From assembly GCA_963842455.1 (NCBI GenBank), contig CAWJHE010000006.1, forward strand, positions 1-64,000: a DNA stretch of 64,000 nucleotides, given 5' to 3'. Under the pieces are notes generated by a model, which saw only the letters and a list, made by a program, of their open reading frames with translations, made no database searches and had not been told where the DNA came from. The stretch comes from CAWJHE01 sp963842455 (GTDB taxonomy: Bacteria; Chloroflexota; Anaerolineae; Anaerolineales; UBA4823). The position numbers and the translations under genes were made by a program. Positions 1-10,100 of the stretch are shown here, one piece after another (within the stretch, counting starts at the first letter, position 1; each line of letters starts with the position of its first letter).

Positions 1-638
1 AGCGCTTGGCCAGGATGGGGGCGCAGGTGCTGAGCAACGCTGAATTGCTGGCTATTCTGTTGCGGGTGGGTGTGCCGGGGGAAAATGCCGTCCAGGTAGG
101 GCAAAGGTTGTTGAAGGAGTTTGGCGGGTTAGCTGGCTTACACCAGGCTGAATTCGATGTGGTCTGCAAGCAGCATGGCATTGGCACAGCCAAGGCAGCC
201 CAAATCAAGGCTGCCATCGAGCTGGGACGTCGCCTGGCGATCGCCTCACCGGACGAGCGACCAGCAGTGCACAGCCCGCAAGATGCGGCAGCCTTAGTGC
301 AGTACGAGATGAGCGCCCTGGAACAAGAAGAGCTGCGCGTGATGCTGCTGGATGTGCGCAACCGGGTGGTGGATATTGTGACTGTCTATCGCGGCTCGCT
401 CAATTCTTCCCAGGTGCGGGTGGGGGAGCTCTTCAAAGCCGCTATCCGCCGCAACGCAGCTGCTATCCTGCTGGTGCACAACCACCCCAGCGGGGACCCT
501 TCGCCCAGCCCAGAGGATATTGCCCTGACGCGTGGCATCATCCAGGCCGGTAAGCTGCTGGATGTGGAATTGCTGGATCACCTGGTGATTGGGCAGGGCA
601 GGTTTGTCTCGCTGAAGGAACGTAAGCTGGGGTTTTAG
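1..638 (+). CDS. radC: RadC/JAB-domain DNA repair protein, 5' end outside window
   Basis: The frame is open from the first base and the true start lies upstream, so this is a C-terminal piece of about 212 residues. It begins in the helix-hairpin-helix-like part (LSNAELLAILLRVG) and carries the JAB/MPN-type metal-binding motif HNHPSGDPSPSPED near residue 160, with an upstream conserved Glu-rich segment. RadC proteins carry a JAB1/MPN-like domain and are associated with DNA repair, but their biochemical role is unsettled. Family identity is secure from the HNHPSG motif. It converges on the acylphosphatase gene, with 31 bases between the two stops. Confidence 0.93.
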   Translation, partial: RLARMGAQVLSNAELLAILLRVGVPGENAVQVGQRLLKEFGGLAGLHQAEFDVVCKQHGIGTAKAAQIKAAIELGRRLAIASPDERPAVHSPQDAAALVQYEMSALEQEELRVMLLDVRNRVVDIVTVYRGSLNSSQVRVGELFKAAIRRNAAAILLVHNHPSGDPSPSPEDIALTRGIIQAGKLLDVELLDHLVIGQGRFVSLKERKLGF

Positions 639-669
639 CTTGGCTGAATTAGATTGGGGTGTTGGCTGG

Positions 670-969
670 CTAAGCCGTGGGGTAAACGCGAAAATCTTTG
701 TATTCGCCGCTGGCGGGTTGCCAATCAGATTTGACCTGTGTGACGAAGGCGGCTCTCGGTCCGCGGCGGACAAATGAAAGCAGGCGTTCCAATTGTTCTC
801 GGCTGCCTTCCGCCGTCAGCTCAACCCTATCATCCCAGAGATTGCGCACCCAGCCGGTTAAGCCCAGAGCAGCGGCATTTTCCCGCACAAAATATCGAAA
901 ACCTACACCTTGCACACGCCCATCCACAATGGCATGCAGCCGTTCGATTGGTATCTTGCTATTTTCCAT
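670..969 (-). CDS. acyP: Acylphosphatase
   Basis: A 99-residue protein that would hydrolyse the carboxyl-phosphate bond of acyl phosphates in the cytoplasm. The hallmark VDGRVQGVGFRYFVRENA segment (residues about 13-30) supplies the phosphate-binding loop and catalytic Arg, and GWVRNLWDDRVEL supplies the catalytic Asn. The frame is open further upstream, but the ATG at 969 is chosen because an AAGGAGAAAG ribosome-binding site precedes it and acylphosphatases are about 90-100 residues. It lies 32 bases downstream of the reconstructed end of the peptidase-MA gene and may be co-transcribed with it. Confidence 0.93.
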   Translation of the reverse strand: MENSKIPIERLHAIVDGRVQGVGFRYFVRENAAALGLTGWVRNLWDDRVELTAEGSREQLERLLSFVRRGPRAAFVTQVKSDWQPASGEYKDFRVYPTA

Positions 970-1001
970 CGCTTTCTCCTTAGGATGGCAATTATTCCGA
1001 C

Positions 1002-2217
1002 TCAACCGCTTTGTTCTGCGGGTGCTGTCCGCAGGCGGTAGATTGCCAAAGCCAGAGGTGTTCCCAAGATGAGAACCAATAGCGCCAGCCAGGGTAACAG
1101 GTTCTGAAACTGCTTTTAGGGCGACATTCTGTTCGAGGGCTTCCCTGCGCCATTGGCTTTCAAGCTGCGAAAGAGTCAGCCCCAATGTTGACTTGACGCC
1201 GTTATCACAGGAAAGGCCGTTAGCATAGTTGCTGACCAGCTCGCCAGTCTTGTCAGTCCCGAAACGGTCGTAAATGTAGCGTGTGAAGGAGGCGGCCTGG
1301 GCGTAGACAGCAACGCGCTCGAGGCATCGCGCGGAAAGCCATTACAAAGACTTTGCATGGGCAGCAAGCTGTCTGTTTCAATGGCATGCTCCAGCAGGAC
1401 CTGGTAATCTTGGTTGGGATAGATTTCTGCTAGAGAGGCCAAACCTTCGTTCAACCAGGTGGGCAGGTTGTAATAGCCCAGACCAGTCGACTTGAAGAGA
1501 GCGATATGCGCCAGTTCATGGGGGATGCGCTGTTCAATATCCTGCCTTTGCTCAGACCCATAGGGTATAGAAACCAGGATCACCCCCAAATCTGGGTCGG
1601 CGTGCCCGGAGACCCATCCTGGGCCTGCAGGGTTAAGCGCTTGTAACAAGGCGCTGGTATCGTTATAGACATAAATTTCCAATTCTTCCGGTACAGAAAG
1701 GGATAAAATGCGCTCCAGTTGTTTCACACCTTCTTGGGCTGTGTCTAAAATGGTTTGTGCAAAGGCTTTGTCGCCCTGGTACCAGAAGACCTTGAATGGC
1801 TGCTCTTCCATTTGCTGCCATTCAAAGCGATTATCGGTGTAGATGAAGGAATACTTGGGGCTGGTAAAGCTTCCGGCTCCATCGAAATCGATTTCCCAGC
1901 GAAATTCAACCTGTGCAAAGGGTCGAATGGTGTAGTAAGCCATCTGGTGCGTGTAGTTCATCTGGTAGTTAAAAATCATCTATCCGGCTGACTTCGACCT
2001 CACCCAGGTTGGTGCGCGTGTCGTTTTCAGCCTGGAAGTAGATAGTCGCGGCCTCAATAGCTTGATTGGATTGGACAACTGCCTGGAAGGTGATGCTCTC
2101 ACCGAACTGGTAGCTGGCGCTGCTCTCCAGCTTGGGCGATTGGGCGGAGGCGGGTGTATAAGCGCCTACCAGGATGAGCAGCACACTTAACAGGACGGTG
2201 TAAATTGGCTTAGACAT
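1002..2217 (-). CDS. Peptidase MA-like secreted metalloprotease (three frame breaks)
   Basis: This is one gene read in three frames. The N-terminal part (2217 to about 1972) has a signal peptide (SKPIYTVLLSVLLILVGAY, then ASA). The middle part holds the gluzincin motif HELAH, followed by WLNEGLASLAE with the third ligand Glu. The C-terminal part continues as YAQAASFTRYIYDRFG and ends in a membrane anchor (LLPWLALLVLILGTPLALAI) before a TGA at 1002. Breaks lie at the A5 run 1971-1975, near 1303-1308, and at the T4 run 1114-1117; each is repaired by one base. Corrected length is about 405 residues. Expected topology is an extracellular zinc-protease domain tethered by its C-terminus. Either assembly indels or a real pseudogene. 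Confidence 0.8.
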
Positions 2218-3131
2218 CTCAAGCTCCTAAAAAGGCTAAGAGTAGGCGTCAATACCAGTGGACTTAGCAAGGTTGTAGTGATGACAGCTGCCGTGACAAA
2301 CTCCGGCTCAGCATCATATTCGGTGGCCAGGACGGTACATAGGACCGCGGTTGGCATAGCCGATTCTAACACACCTGCTTGGTAAGCCGCGTCAGACAGA
2401 TTGAAAAGCGGGGCAGCCAGGATGGCGATGGCCGGTGCAACTAGCAGACGCAGGAAGTTAGTCAAGGCCAGTGGGAGAATTTTTCCGCGTAAATTTACGC
2501 TTTGTAATTGCATCCCGAGCAGGACCAACATGCCGGGGATGGATGCGTCGCCCAGCAAGTTGACTGTGCGGTTGACCGGCAAGGGTAATTCCCAGCCGGT
2601 TCGTAAAGAAAAGAAGGCCAGGATGACGGCGTATATGGCGGGTATTTTGAACAGGTTCAGGAATGATTCTTTAAGTGGCGCAGTACCCATGGAGGCGATG
2701 ACTACGCCAAAGGTGTAATTGAAGATCAGGTTGGTGACAAAGTACAGGCTGGCAAACCCCAAGCCGGCTTCGCCAAAGGCGAACAAGACCACCGGCAGTC
2801 CAAAATTTCCAGAGTTCATGAACATGGTGGAAAGCATCACGGCTGCTTGGGTGCGCCGCGGCAAGCGCATGAGCCTCACAGCGATCCAGGTGATGGCGCC
2901 GACGCTCAGGATCACCAGGGAGGCGAAGAGCATGATTTTGATGATATCCCCGTTACTGAGCTGGCTGTTGGTGAGTAATTTGTACAGCAGGCAGGGGCTG
3001 AAGATGTAGAAAATGACCTGGGAGAGCGAACGTGGGTTGAGCTGGGTAAATTTGGACAATAAAAACCCTGCTCCGGCGGCCAGGAAGATCGGCAGTAAAT
3101 TATCCAGGAACAGGGCAGCGAGCTGACTCAA
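2187..3131 (-). CDS. AEC-family (auxin efflux carrier) membrane transporter
   Basis: A 314-residue polytopic membrane protein with about ten hydrophobic segments. It has the family pattern SQVIFYIFSPCLLYKLLTNS near residue 40 and MNSGNFGLPVVLFAFGE in the fourth helix. AEC transporters export organic anions or related compounds; the substrate here cannot be told. The start is TTG at 3131. The last 15 residues (SLFRSLRCLSQFTPSC) are unlike the family and overlap the next gene. Removing one T near 2238 would give the ending LAFLGA and a TGA at 2219, two bases before the peptidase ATG, so a terminal frame break is likely. Confidence 0.88.
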   Translation of the reverse strand: MSQLAALFLDNLLPIFLAAGAGFLLSKFTQLNPRSLSQVIFYIFSPCLLYKLLTNSQLSNGDIIKIMLFASLVILSVGAITWIAVRLMRLPRRTQAAVMLSTMFMNSGNFGLPVVLFAFGEAGLGFASLYFVTNLIFNYTFGVVIASMGTAPLKESFLNLFKIPAIYAVILAFFSLRTGWELPLPVNRTVNLLGDASIPGMLVLLGMQLQSVNLRGKILPLALTNFLRLLVAPAIAILAAPLFNLSDAAYQAGVLESAMPTAVLCTVLATEYDAEPEFVTAAVITTTLLSPLVLTPTLSLFRSLRCLSQFTPSC

Positions 3132-3146
3132 TCGTCTGGATCCTCA

Positions 3147-4142
3147 TCATCGATATAAGTCTTCGAAGAGTTCCAGGTCCTTACCGTCTTCACCCTCAGT
3201 GATATCCAATAGGGGCATCAGCTCCATGCTTTCGGTGAACTCCAGATTTTCCAGGGCGGATTCCAGGAATTCGAGGTTGTCATCATCTTCAGATTCTTCG
3301 AGCAGGTCTTCCAGGATTTTGCGTACGCCTTCTCCACCCAGCTGAGAGAGCGACCAGATACAGGCCATGCGCACATTATCGTCCGGATCATCCAATAGCT
3401 CAATCAGGGATTGGGTGGTTTCCTTTAAATCTAATTCACCGGCGGCTCGGGCTGCCTCGGTGCGCACCACTGGGGTAGGGTGCGAGAGCATGGCCAGGAC
3501 TTGCTGTTTCCATTTTTCGTTGCCCGAGCGCCCCATGGCAAACAAAGCGCTGGCAATCCAGTTTTTTTCCTTGGAGGCGTAAGCCGTCTCGATTATGGCA
3601 GAAACTTCCGCACGGCTAGAAAAGCCCAGAGCTTCCAGAGCAGCCCGGCGTACATTGGGTGCATCTTCCCCGCCTGCCACACTTAACAACAAGTCTTCGA
3701 TTTCTTTGAAGATAACTGCTGAGAGTTCCTCAATTTCGCCGCTGTACACATACCGCCCCAATGCACCGGCTGCCGCCGCGCGCACACCAGCATCCGAGTC
3801 TTCTTGAACCAGACGCAGGAATATGGGGATTAATCCATTCTCTTCATATTCCCAAAGGCTTTGTACAGCCTTCCGCCGGATATCAGCATCTGTGTCTTGC
3901 AATGCAAGGATGGAAAAATCGACAAAGGAGAGCAGCATATCATCTGCGCTCAGCGCTTCGATGTCTTCCATAATCGCCTGGCGGCGCCAAAGTGGGATTT
4001 GAGTCCAGATTCTTGAAAGCGCATGGATTTCTTCTGGCTCTAAATCAGAAAGACTGTAGAAATATTTGAGCGCTAAAGGGTGATCGGCATCCAGCAATTG
4101 CTCAATAAACTGATCAAAGGGGATTTTGGGAGAGGCTTCCAT
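3147..4142 (-). CDS. HEAT-repeat protein
   Basis: A 331-residue soluble, acidic protein made of tandem HEAT/PBS-lyase-type repeats, for example DTDADIRRKAVQSLWEY, DSDAGVRAAAAGALGRY, HPTPVVRTEAARAAGEL and DPDDNVRMACIWSLSQLG, each with the D-x-x-V-R-x-x-A signature. These solenoids serve as protein-interaction scaffolds; the partner is unknown. It lies between the M50 protease and the AEC transporter on the same strand. The tail is odd: a +1 frame would end YIDDEDPDD with a TGA at 3128-3130 overlapping the TTG start of the transporter, so the reading frame may be broken in its last codons. Confidence 0.88.
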   Translation of the reverse strand: MEASPKIPFDQFIEQLLDADHPLALKYFYSLSDLEPEEIHALSRIWTQIPLWRRQAIMEDIEALSADDMLLSFVDFSILALQDTDADIRRKAVQSLWEYEENGLIPIFLRLVQEDSDAGVRAAAAGALGRYVYSGEIEELSAVIFKEIEDLLLSVAGGEDAPNVRRAALEALGFSSRAEVSAIIETAYASKEKNWIASALFAMGRSGNEKWKQQVLAMLSHPTPVVRTEAARAAGELDLKETTQSLIELLDDPDDNVRMACIWSLSQLGGEGVRKILEDLLEESEDDDNLEFLESALENLEFTESMELMPLLDITEGEDGKDLELFEDLYR

Positions 4143-4157
4143 GGTCGTTTCTCTGTG

Positions 4158-5173
4158 CTAAGGAAGAACAATCGGGTTGATGAAATCCTGCAGGTTAACA
4201 TAAATCAGCAGCAGGATTAGCACTGCGAAACCGATCAAATGCAGGGCATTTTCGAACTTGGCTGGGATCCGGCGACGGAAGAGAATTTCGGGCAGGATCA
4301 ACGTAATTCTGCCGCCATCCAGCGCGGGAATGGGTAGAAGGTTCATAATCCCCAGGGAAACTGAAATAATGGTGAAAAACCATAAGGGATTTTGCACTTC
4401 CCGATAAATATCAAACATGCCCTTGTAACCCACCAGGCGACCCTCTTCTGGGCTGACTTCGCCTTGCGCCATGCGCACAGGCAACACTACCAGGTTACGA
4501 ACATATTCATACGAGGCGATCACGCTCTGGTTAGCCGCCTTCACTAGAGAGATTGGGCGGGTGGGGTTATCCAGGATCACGCCGATAGCCCCTTGACCGG
4601 AGGGCGGGTTGCTGCGCGGTGTCAGGCTAAGCGTTAGCATCTGCTCACCACGCTGAATAATTAACTCGGATTCCTGATCCAGCCGTTCTGCGATCAAGGT
4701 TTGCAGTTTTTGAACGCTGTCGATGGCTTGACCATCAAAGGAAACAAAACGATCGGAAGGCTGCAGACCGGCTTGCTCGGCAGGAGAGCTTGGGGCTATC
4801 TGGTAGACGATCACCTGGTCCAGAATGGGTTCACCGCGGAGAGGAATAGAGCCGTACCTAACGCCAGGCCAACCAGGATATTGGTGAGCGGACCGGCAAA
4901 TAGAATAGCCAGCCGGGCAAAGGGACTTGCAGAACCAAATCCCCCAGGCACATCGGGATCGTTTTCACCACTCAGGCGTACAAAACCACCTAGCGGGATC
5001 CAGTTAAGCGTATATTCTGTGCCCTGGTGTTCGAACAGCTTGACCAGGCGCGGAGGAAAGCCGATACCAAATTCTTCGACATTAACTTTGAACAAGCGGG
5101 CGGCCAGGAAGTGACCTAGCTCGTGCACAAAGATCAAGATCGCAAGACCAATAATGAATTGTAACAACTCCAT
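4158..5173 (-). CDS. rseP: M50 site-2 metalloprotease, RseP-like (one frame break)
   Basis: An intramembrane zinc protease of the RseP/RasP type, which cleaves transmembrane anti-sigma factors or leftover signal peptides. The N-terminal part has HELGH in the first membrane segment, followed by FGIGFPPR and GGFVRLSGEND. The second part has a PDZ domain (SSPAEQAGLQPSDRFVSFDG), then the last membrane segments with NLLPIPALDGGRI, the zinc-ligand Asp motif. The two parts are in different frames; the break lies between about 4826 and 4856, where the corrected protein reads GEPILDQVIVYQ. Total is about 338 residues, normal for the family. A natural substrate candidate in the window is the ECF anti-sigma protein at 53683, by inference only. 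Confidence 0.9.
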
Positions 5174-5365
5174 AATTAACCATTACCTTTAGCGCAAAGC
5201 AAATCTGCGCATGAACTGATTCGTTAAATATCCAAAAAAGCAGGTAGATTTTTCTCCCGCCGGATGTTGATTATAACGCTTCCTGGATGAATAGGGTAGT
5301 TGAGGCAGGATGGCTGGAAGTTTTTCTAACGCTATTCTAACGCAAGGTTTTTTCGGTTAGAGTGT

Positions 5366-6338
5366 TTAGTCACTGTAAAAAGCAGGGCCGCCAACTTCGG
5401 CGGAAAGCACGTTTTGGACGCCAGGAATTTCGGCCAGTTTTGTACCCACTTGGGCGGCATCCTCTGCCGGGCAGAGGACGTGTACATTGGGACCGGCATC
5501 GATGGTGAAACAGGCTGCCAGTCCTTGCTTGCGCCATTCCTGGACGGCGTGCATGACGGCCAGTGTGGCGGGTTGCCAGTAAAGCAGGGGTGGGTCTTGG
5601 GTGATCATCACGGCGTGCATCAGGTGGCTGTCCAGCTCCATCACCTGCGCCAGGGAGTCGAAATCTCGTTGCAGGACAGCCTGCCGGCATTGCCCCAGGC
5701 GTTGTTCCAGCGCTGGATAGGCGCGCGGTTTGCAATGGACTGGTATCTGCCAGTGCGTGGCCTTGGAAGGAACCGGTCTCTTTATGCTGCTGGCTGACGA
5801 TTGCTACACAGTCTGCCAGTTTCCAGTGCTCGGCGGGGGCGAGGCTGTATGCATACGAATCCTGGTCTGTATCCCCTGCCTGCCACTCGACGAAGCCACC
5901 CGGCACTGAGCGGCAAGCCGAACCTGAGCCGCGGCGCGCCAGGCGTGAGAGCCCCGTCTCGCTCAGAGTTAAACCTGCGGCGCGGCTGGCGGCCAGGCTG
6001 AGGGCAGCGAAGGCCGATGCAGAGGAGGCGATGCCGGCGCCGGTGGGGAAGTTGTTCTCGCTCTCTACCTGAGCGAACCACTGCTTACCGGAGAGTTTGC
6101 GCACATGATCGAGGAATTGGCTGACGCGCTGCAGCGCTATGCCTGAGGTGGTTTGGTCGTTCAGGGTCAGTTGGTCGGCGGGTAGGTCGGGGGCGAAGGT
6201 CACCTGAGTGCGCGTGGTCAGTCCCTGCAGGTTCATGGAAATCGAACCATTGGCAGGGATGCGTAGGATCGGGTCGCGATTCCCCCAGTATTTGATAAAG
6301 GCGATGTTAGGATAACTAATAGCGGCTGCAGAATTCAT
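5366..6338 (-). CDS. mvaD: Diphosphomevalonate/phosphomevalonate decarboxylase (one frame break)
   Basis: A GHMP-fold decarboxylase of the mevalonate route to isoprenoids. The N-terminus has SYPNIAFIKYWGNRD, typical of MvaD, and the phosphate-binding loop FPTGAGIASSASAFAALSL near residue 100, then GSACRSVPGGFVEW. After QTAR the frame breaks (about 5716-5727) and the protein continues as YPALEQRLGQ, MELDSHLMHAVMITQ and FTIDAGPNVHVLCPAED to the TAA at 5366. Some Chloroflexi relatives use phosphomevalonate rather than diphosphomevalonate, so the substrate should not be assumed from the name. No other mevalonate gene is in the window. Confidence 0.87.
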
Positions 6339-6352
6339 GCCTGTATGGGGGT

Positions 6353-6790
6353 TTACTCCAGGTTTTCAAGATCAGCGAGGTCCTGTCTTCTGCCAGCTGA
6401 CTTTTTATTGATTCTCAAATTTTCAAGGTCGATGAAGTTTACAGGGACGCCTTCGATTTCTGTAATAACCCGGCTGGTGAAGCAGGTGTCAAACTCAACA
6501 CCAGCAGGCGAGAAAATCAGATCGATGCGGTATGGGGGATAGCCAAGTTGAATAATCATATTAGGTTCTGTGAAATCGTTTATATTTAAGTCGAGCGAGC
6601 CGAAACCGAAATCATGAAGAGCTTGAATGATCTTTGCGGCATTCTCAGAACTTGGCTCGACCCAAATATCAATATCCTTTGTATATCGTGGATAGCCGTG
6701 CAGGGCGACAGCATATCCTCCTACAACCAGGTATCGAACGCCGTTATTGTTTAACGATTGTATAAACTCTCTGAAATCCTGGTTGAGCAT
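6353..6790 (-). CDS. Nucleotidyltransferase, AbiEii/MNT-like
   Basis: A 145-residue protein of the nucleotidyltransferase superfamily. It has a helix followed by VRYLVVGGYAVALHGYPRYT and then KDIDIW, the GG...DxD active-site arrangement that binds nucleotide and metal. Such single-domain proteins occur in two-gene cassettes resembling toxin-antitoxin or abortive-infection modules, but many are of unknown function. It overlaps the upstream 67-aa gene by 47 bases, which indicates translational coupling. It ends 14 bases before the mvaD start. The toxin role is inference only. Confidence 0.78.
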   Translation of the reverse strand: MLNQDFREFIQSLNNNGVRYLVVGGYAVALHGYPRYTKDIDIWVEPSSENAAKIIQALHDFGFGSLDLNINDFTEPNMIIQLGYPPYRIDLIFSPAGVEFDTCFTSRVITEIEGVPVNFIDLENLRINKKSAGRRQDLADLENLE

Positions 6791-6947
6791 CTTTCTTCCA
6801 CTTGTGATATTCCTGCCGGATTTGTTCTAAGGCAGCCAGGCGGGCTTGATAGGATTGGGTACGCCAATATTTCGCTGCCTTTTCTTCTGAGCCCAGGCGC
6901 ACCTTGGTAACAACCATGGCAATTGATCTTATTGATTTTTGTTTCAT
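6744..6947 (-). CDS. Small partner protein of the nucleotidyltransferase (putative antitoxin-like)
   Basis: A 67-residue, strongly basic protein (MVVTKVRLGSEEKAAKYWR, then RLAALEQIRQEYHKWKK and GFQRVYTIVKQ). I recognise it as the small companion commonly found immediately upstream of AbiEii-like nucleotidyltransferases in Chloroflexi and cyanobacteria, but know of no tested function. The start is uncertain: ATG at 6947 gives 67 residues, ATG at 6917 gives 57 and matches where conservation seems to begin. It overlaps the next gene by 47 bases. Confidence 0.68.
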   Translation of the reverse strand: MKQKSIRSIAMVVTKVRLGSEEKAAKYWRTQSYQARLAALEQIRQEYHKWKKDAQPGFQRVYTIVKQ

Positions 6948-7152
6948 GTAATTATTATAAATGGTTCTGGTGCTTTTTTCATTATCAACTAATCAGAGCA
7001 TTAGAGATTTATCTCTATCTGGTCTTCTCGCCACTTAACAAATTTGCTAATCTATTCATCAATTAGCAGCTGTTTGGCATTGATTAAGCGATAATGTGGA
7101 TTATGAGTTAATCTCCATAGATTATCATCCATCCCAAAAGGGGAAAGCCCAA

Positions 7153-10100
7153 ATGAATCGACGACACAATAATAGATTTGTTCCCATTTCTGGTCTGATT
7201 ATCTTTCTTGCCTATTTCTTAACGCCAACCATAATCAGGGCAAATTTGGCCAGTGTCTCTACGCAAAATATCGAACTCTTTAATATTTTTGGGGGTGGGA
7301 TCGGAGAGATGTCTATCAGCGGTGATTTTGGGTATGTTGTTGAGGGCTTGACGATATCAAAGTTTGATCTGAGCGATCCGGCTAACCCCACTCGGATTGG
7401 GCGAACCGGCTCAATGGGAGATTATGTGTCCAGTATCGCTGCGTATGGAGATTTCGTATTCATCACCGGTAATTTTGGTTTCCGTTTAATAGATTATTCA
7501 AATCCATCTTTACCGTCAATCGTTTGGAGTAATTATGATTTCGGATGGTATGCAAGCTTATATATCAACTCACATAATATGTACATCGTTGAAAATAGTG
7601 AACTGGTAATTCTAGACATCAGCAGTCCAGCCTCTCCATTCGAAGTAAGCCATTTGACATTAGGCCCCAACGTGCGTGCCTTTGAGGTTGAAACACAGGG
7701 CAGGTATGCTTACATTGCTTCCTGGGAAGGCCTTTTCGTGGTAGATATCTATGATCTCTCTGCGCCAGAAATTGTTGTTAATATCATTGGGGTTTTTGCT
7801 GGTATCACCGTGTCCAGCGACCGGGCATACTTGCTGCCGGCTCACTCACAGGGCAGAACTATCGTTTACGATATCCAGAATCCGCTCCAACCTGTTGAGA
7901 TGTCACGACTTTGGACTTTTGAGGGTGTGTCGCAATTGGAAATTGTGGGCGATTATGGTTATGCGGTCAGCAACAGCCCCGCAGGACTTTGTTCTTTCGA
8001 CCAGGTAAGCGAGGAAATCATTAATTGCTATCCCGAATATCCTGTTGGAAGTAGACTGCTGTTCTTAGATAATAAACTCTTCATTACTTCTGGCGACCTA
8101 TCAATCCATTCTCCTACGCTTTCTGGGGGATTAAATCTCATAGGGGAATTTGCAGGCTTTTCTATCTTCGGTGATTTAATGTCGCAGGGAGAAATCGCTT
8201 ATGCTTATCAAAGCAAGGATGCGGGATGGGGTCTGGCCTCTGTGGATCTTAGCGACCCTCGGAACCCAGTTGCTTTGGATTTTCTGCCTGTTGATCACCC
8301 ACTTGAGTTTGCCTTGCACAACCAGGTGGCTGCAGTTTTAGAAAATGGACAACTTACCCTGATCGATATTTCCAGCCCCGACAACCTAAGTTACATGGCA
8401 TCAATCAACCTTCAGGGGACGAATGCCCAACATTTGGCCGCCTCTGCTGGAAGGGTTTTTATTTCGAGTAGCTTTGGCCTGGAAATCTTTGATATCAGCG
8501 ATCCGGCGGACCCTCGACCTTTGCAAGGTTTTCCTACACCGGGCTCATTATTTTCTGGAGATGTTGCCATCCAGGGTGATCAGGCAATTTGGGTGTCGGA
8601 GAGCACGATTTTTATTCTCGATATTAGCGATCCGGCCTCTCCGCAGGTGGTTGGATCATGGTTGGGGGAAAACTGGGCTGCTGATTTGGCTGTTTCGGAT
8701 TCTGTATTGTGTGCCAGTATTAATACTGATATTGCTTGCTTCGATATACAGGATCCGACCTCTCCCACTACGATATCAACAATACCCCTCTCAAGTCAGG
8801 ATATCGAAATCATCGAAAATCGATTGTATGTAGCTGCACAAAATTTTGGAATCTATGTCTATGATATCTCTGATCCGACCACACCTATCGAGATAGCACA
8901 CAATGAAGAATACAATTGGGTTGGCAACTTGACCACGGCGCCAGGACTGATCCTGTCGACTGGCTCTGGGAATTCATTGTATATCTTTAGCAACCCGTTG
9001 GATGACCCGGTTCCAGTCTTTGATGTAACCATAATTTTAGCAGAACCTTCCGATGTCTCGCATGATCCGGCTCATGATGCTGCCTATTTCGCCGCTCTTT
9101 TCGACCAGCTTGTTGATTATTACAACGAAGTATCTATGGGGCGGGTCCACTTCAGATTAAATGCCAGTTATGATAATGATGGAAATTGGTATCAGTTGAA
9201 TGAAACTTATTCATACTTCGTTGGAAAGGAAGAAGAATTCTTTACTAAAGCCATTCGTTCGGCTGTTGGTGATGATTATGAACAAGGTGAAGATGAATTC
9301 TTTATCGTGGCTCATTCTGGAAAGGGGGCAAAGAACCGTGAAAATTATCTCATTCAATCACAAATGTGGTCTGATGGTATCTTGATTGCCGAAAATGAAA
9401 GAATAGGCGCTTTGGCTCACGAGGTCGGACATGTATTGGGAGAATTTCAGTTTAATTCCAAAACGCCTGATCTTTACTTAATGGGTGATGTAGGGAAATG
9501 GGATTTAATGGCTTTAGGCGCCTGGAACGGAGGATTTTTCAACATACAAGGTACTCATCCACCGCATATGAGCAGTTACACTAAAGAATTTTTAGGCTGG
9601 CTACACTACCAGCGTTACGATCTTGGCGAGGCCGGCGTCTGGTGGATTGATGCTTTGGCAGAACTAGAATACAACGATCCGATCATCCAATATGTGATGG
9701 AAGCGCGCAGCGATAATACACCCGATAAGTATTACCTAGTAGAGACGCGTAACCCTCAGGATGTTTGCCATCGATGGGATGCCTCAGCGCCACAATCTGG
9801 TCTAGTCTTGTATTGGGTAGATACCAATGGCCTCCCAAAACATGGCAACGATGTTGAAAATATCTCACAAAGCATTGACATTTATCCGGTCATGAATTCT
9901 TCTGACTATTTCCTTGATCCGGTGTACTTGACCTCCTTTCGCGTCACCCAGGAAGATCAATCGGCTTGTCATTATTCAGCCAAACTGGAAATTAGCCCGG
10001 CTGCGCCTCCGCAAGAAAATCTGGCCGGAATTATCCTTTTGCCAGACGGTCAGGTTGCTGTCGACGTAGCGCCGATTTTTCCGACTGCGCTTCCAATGCT

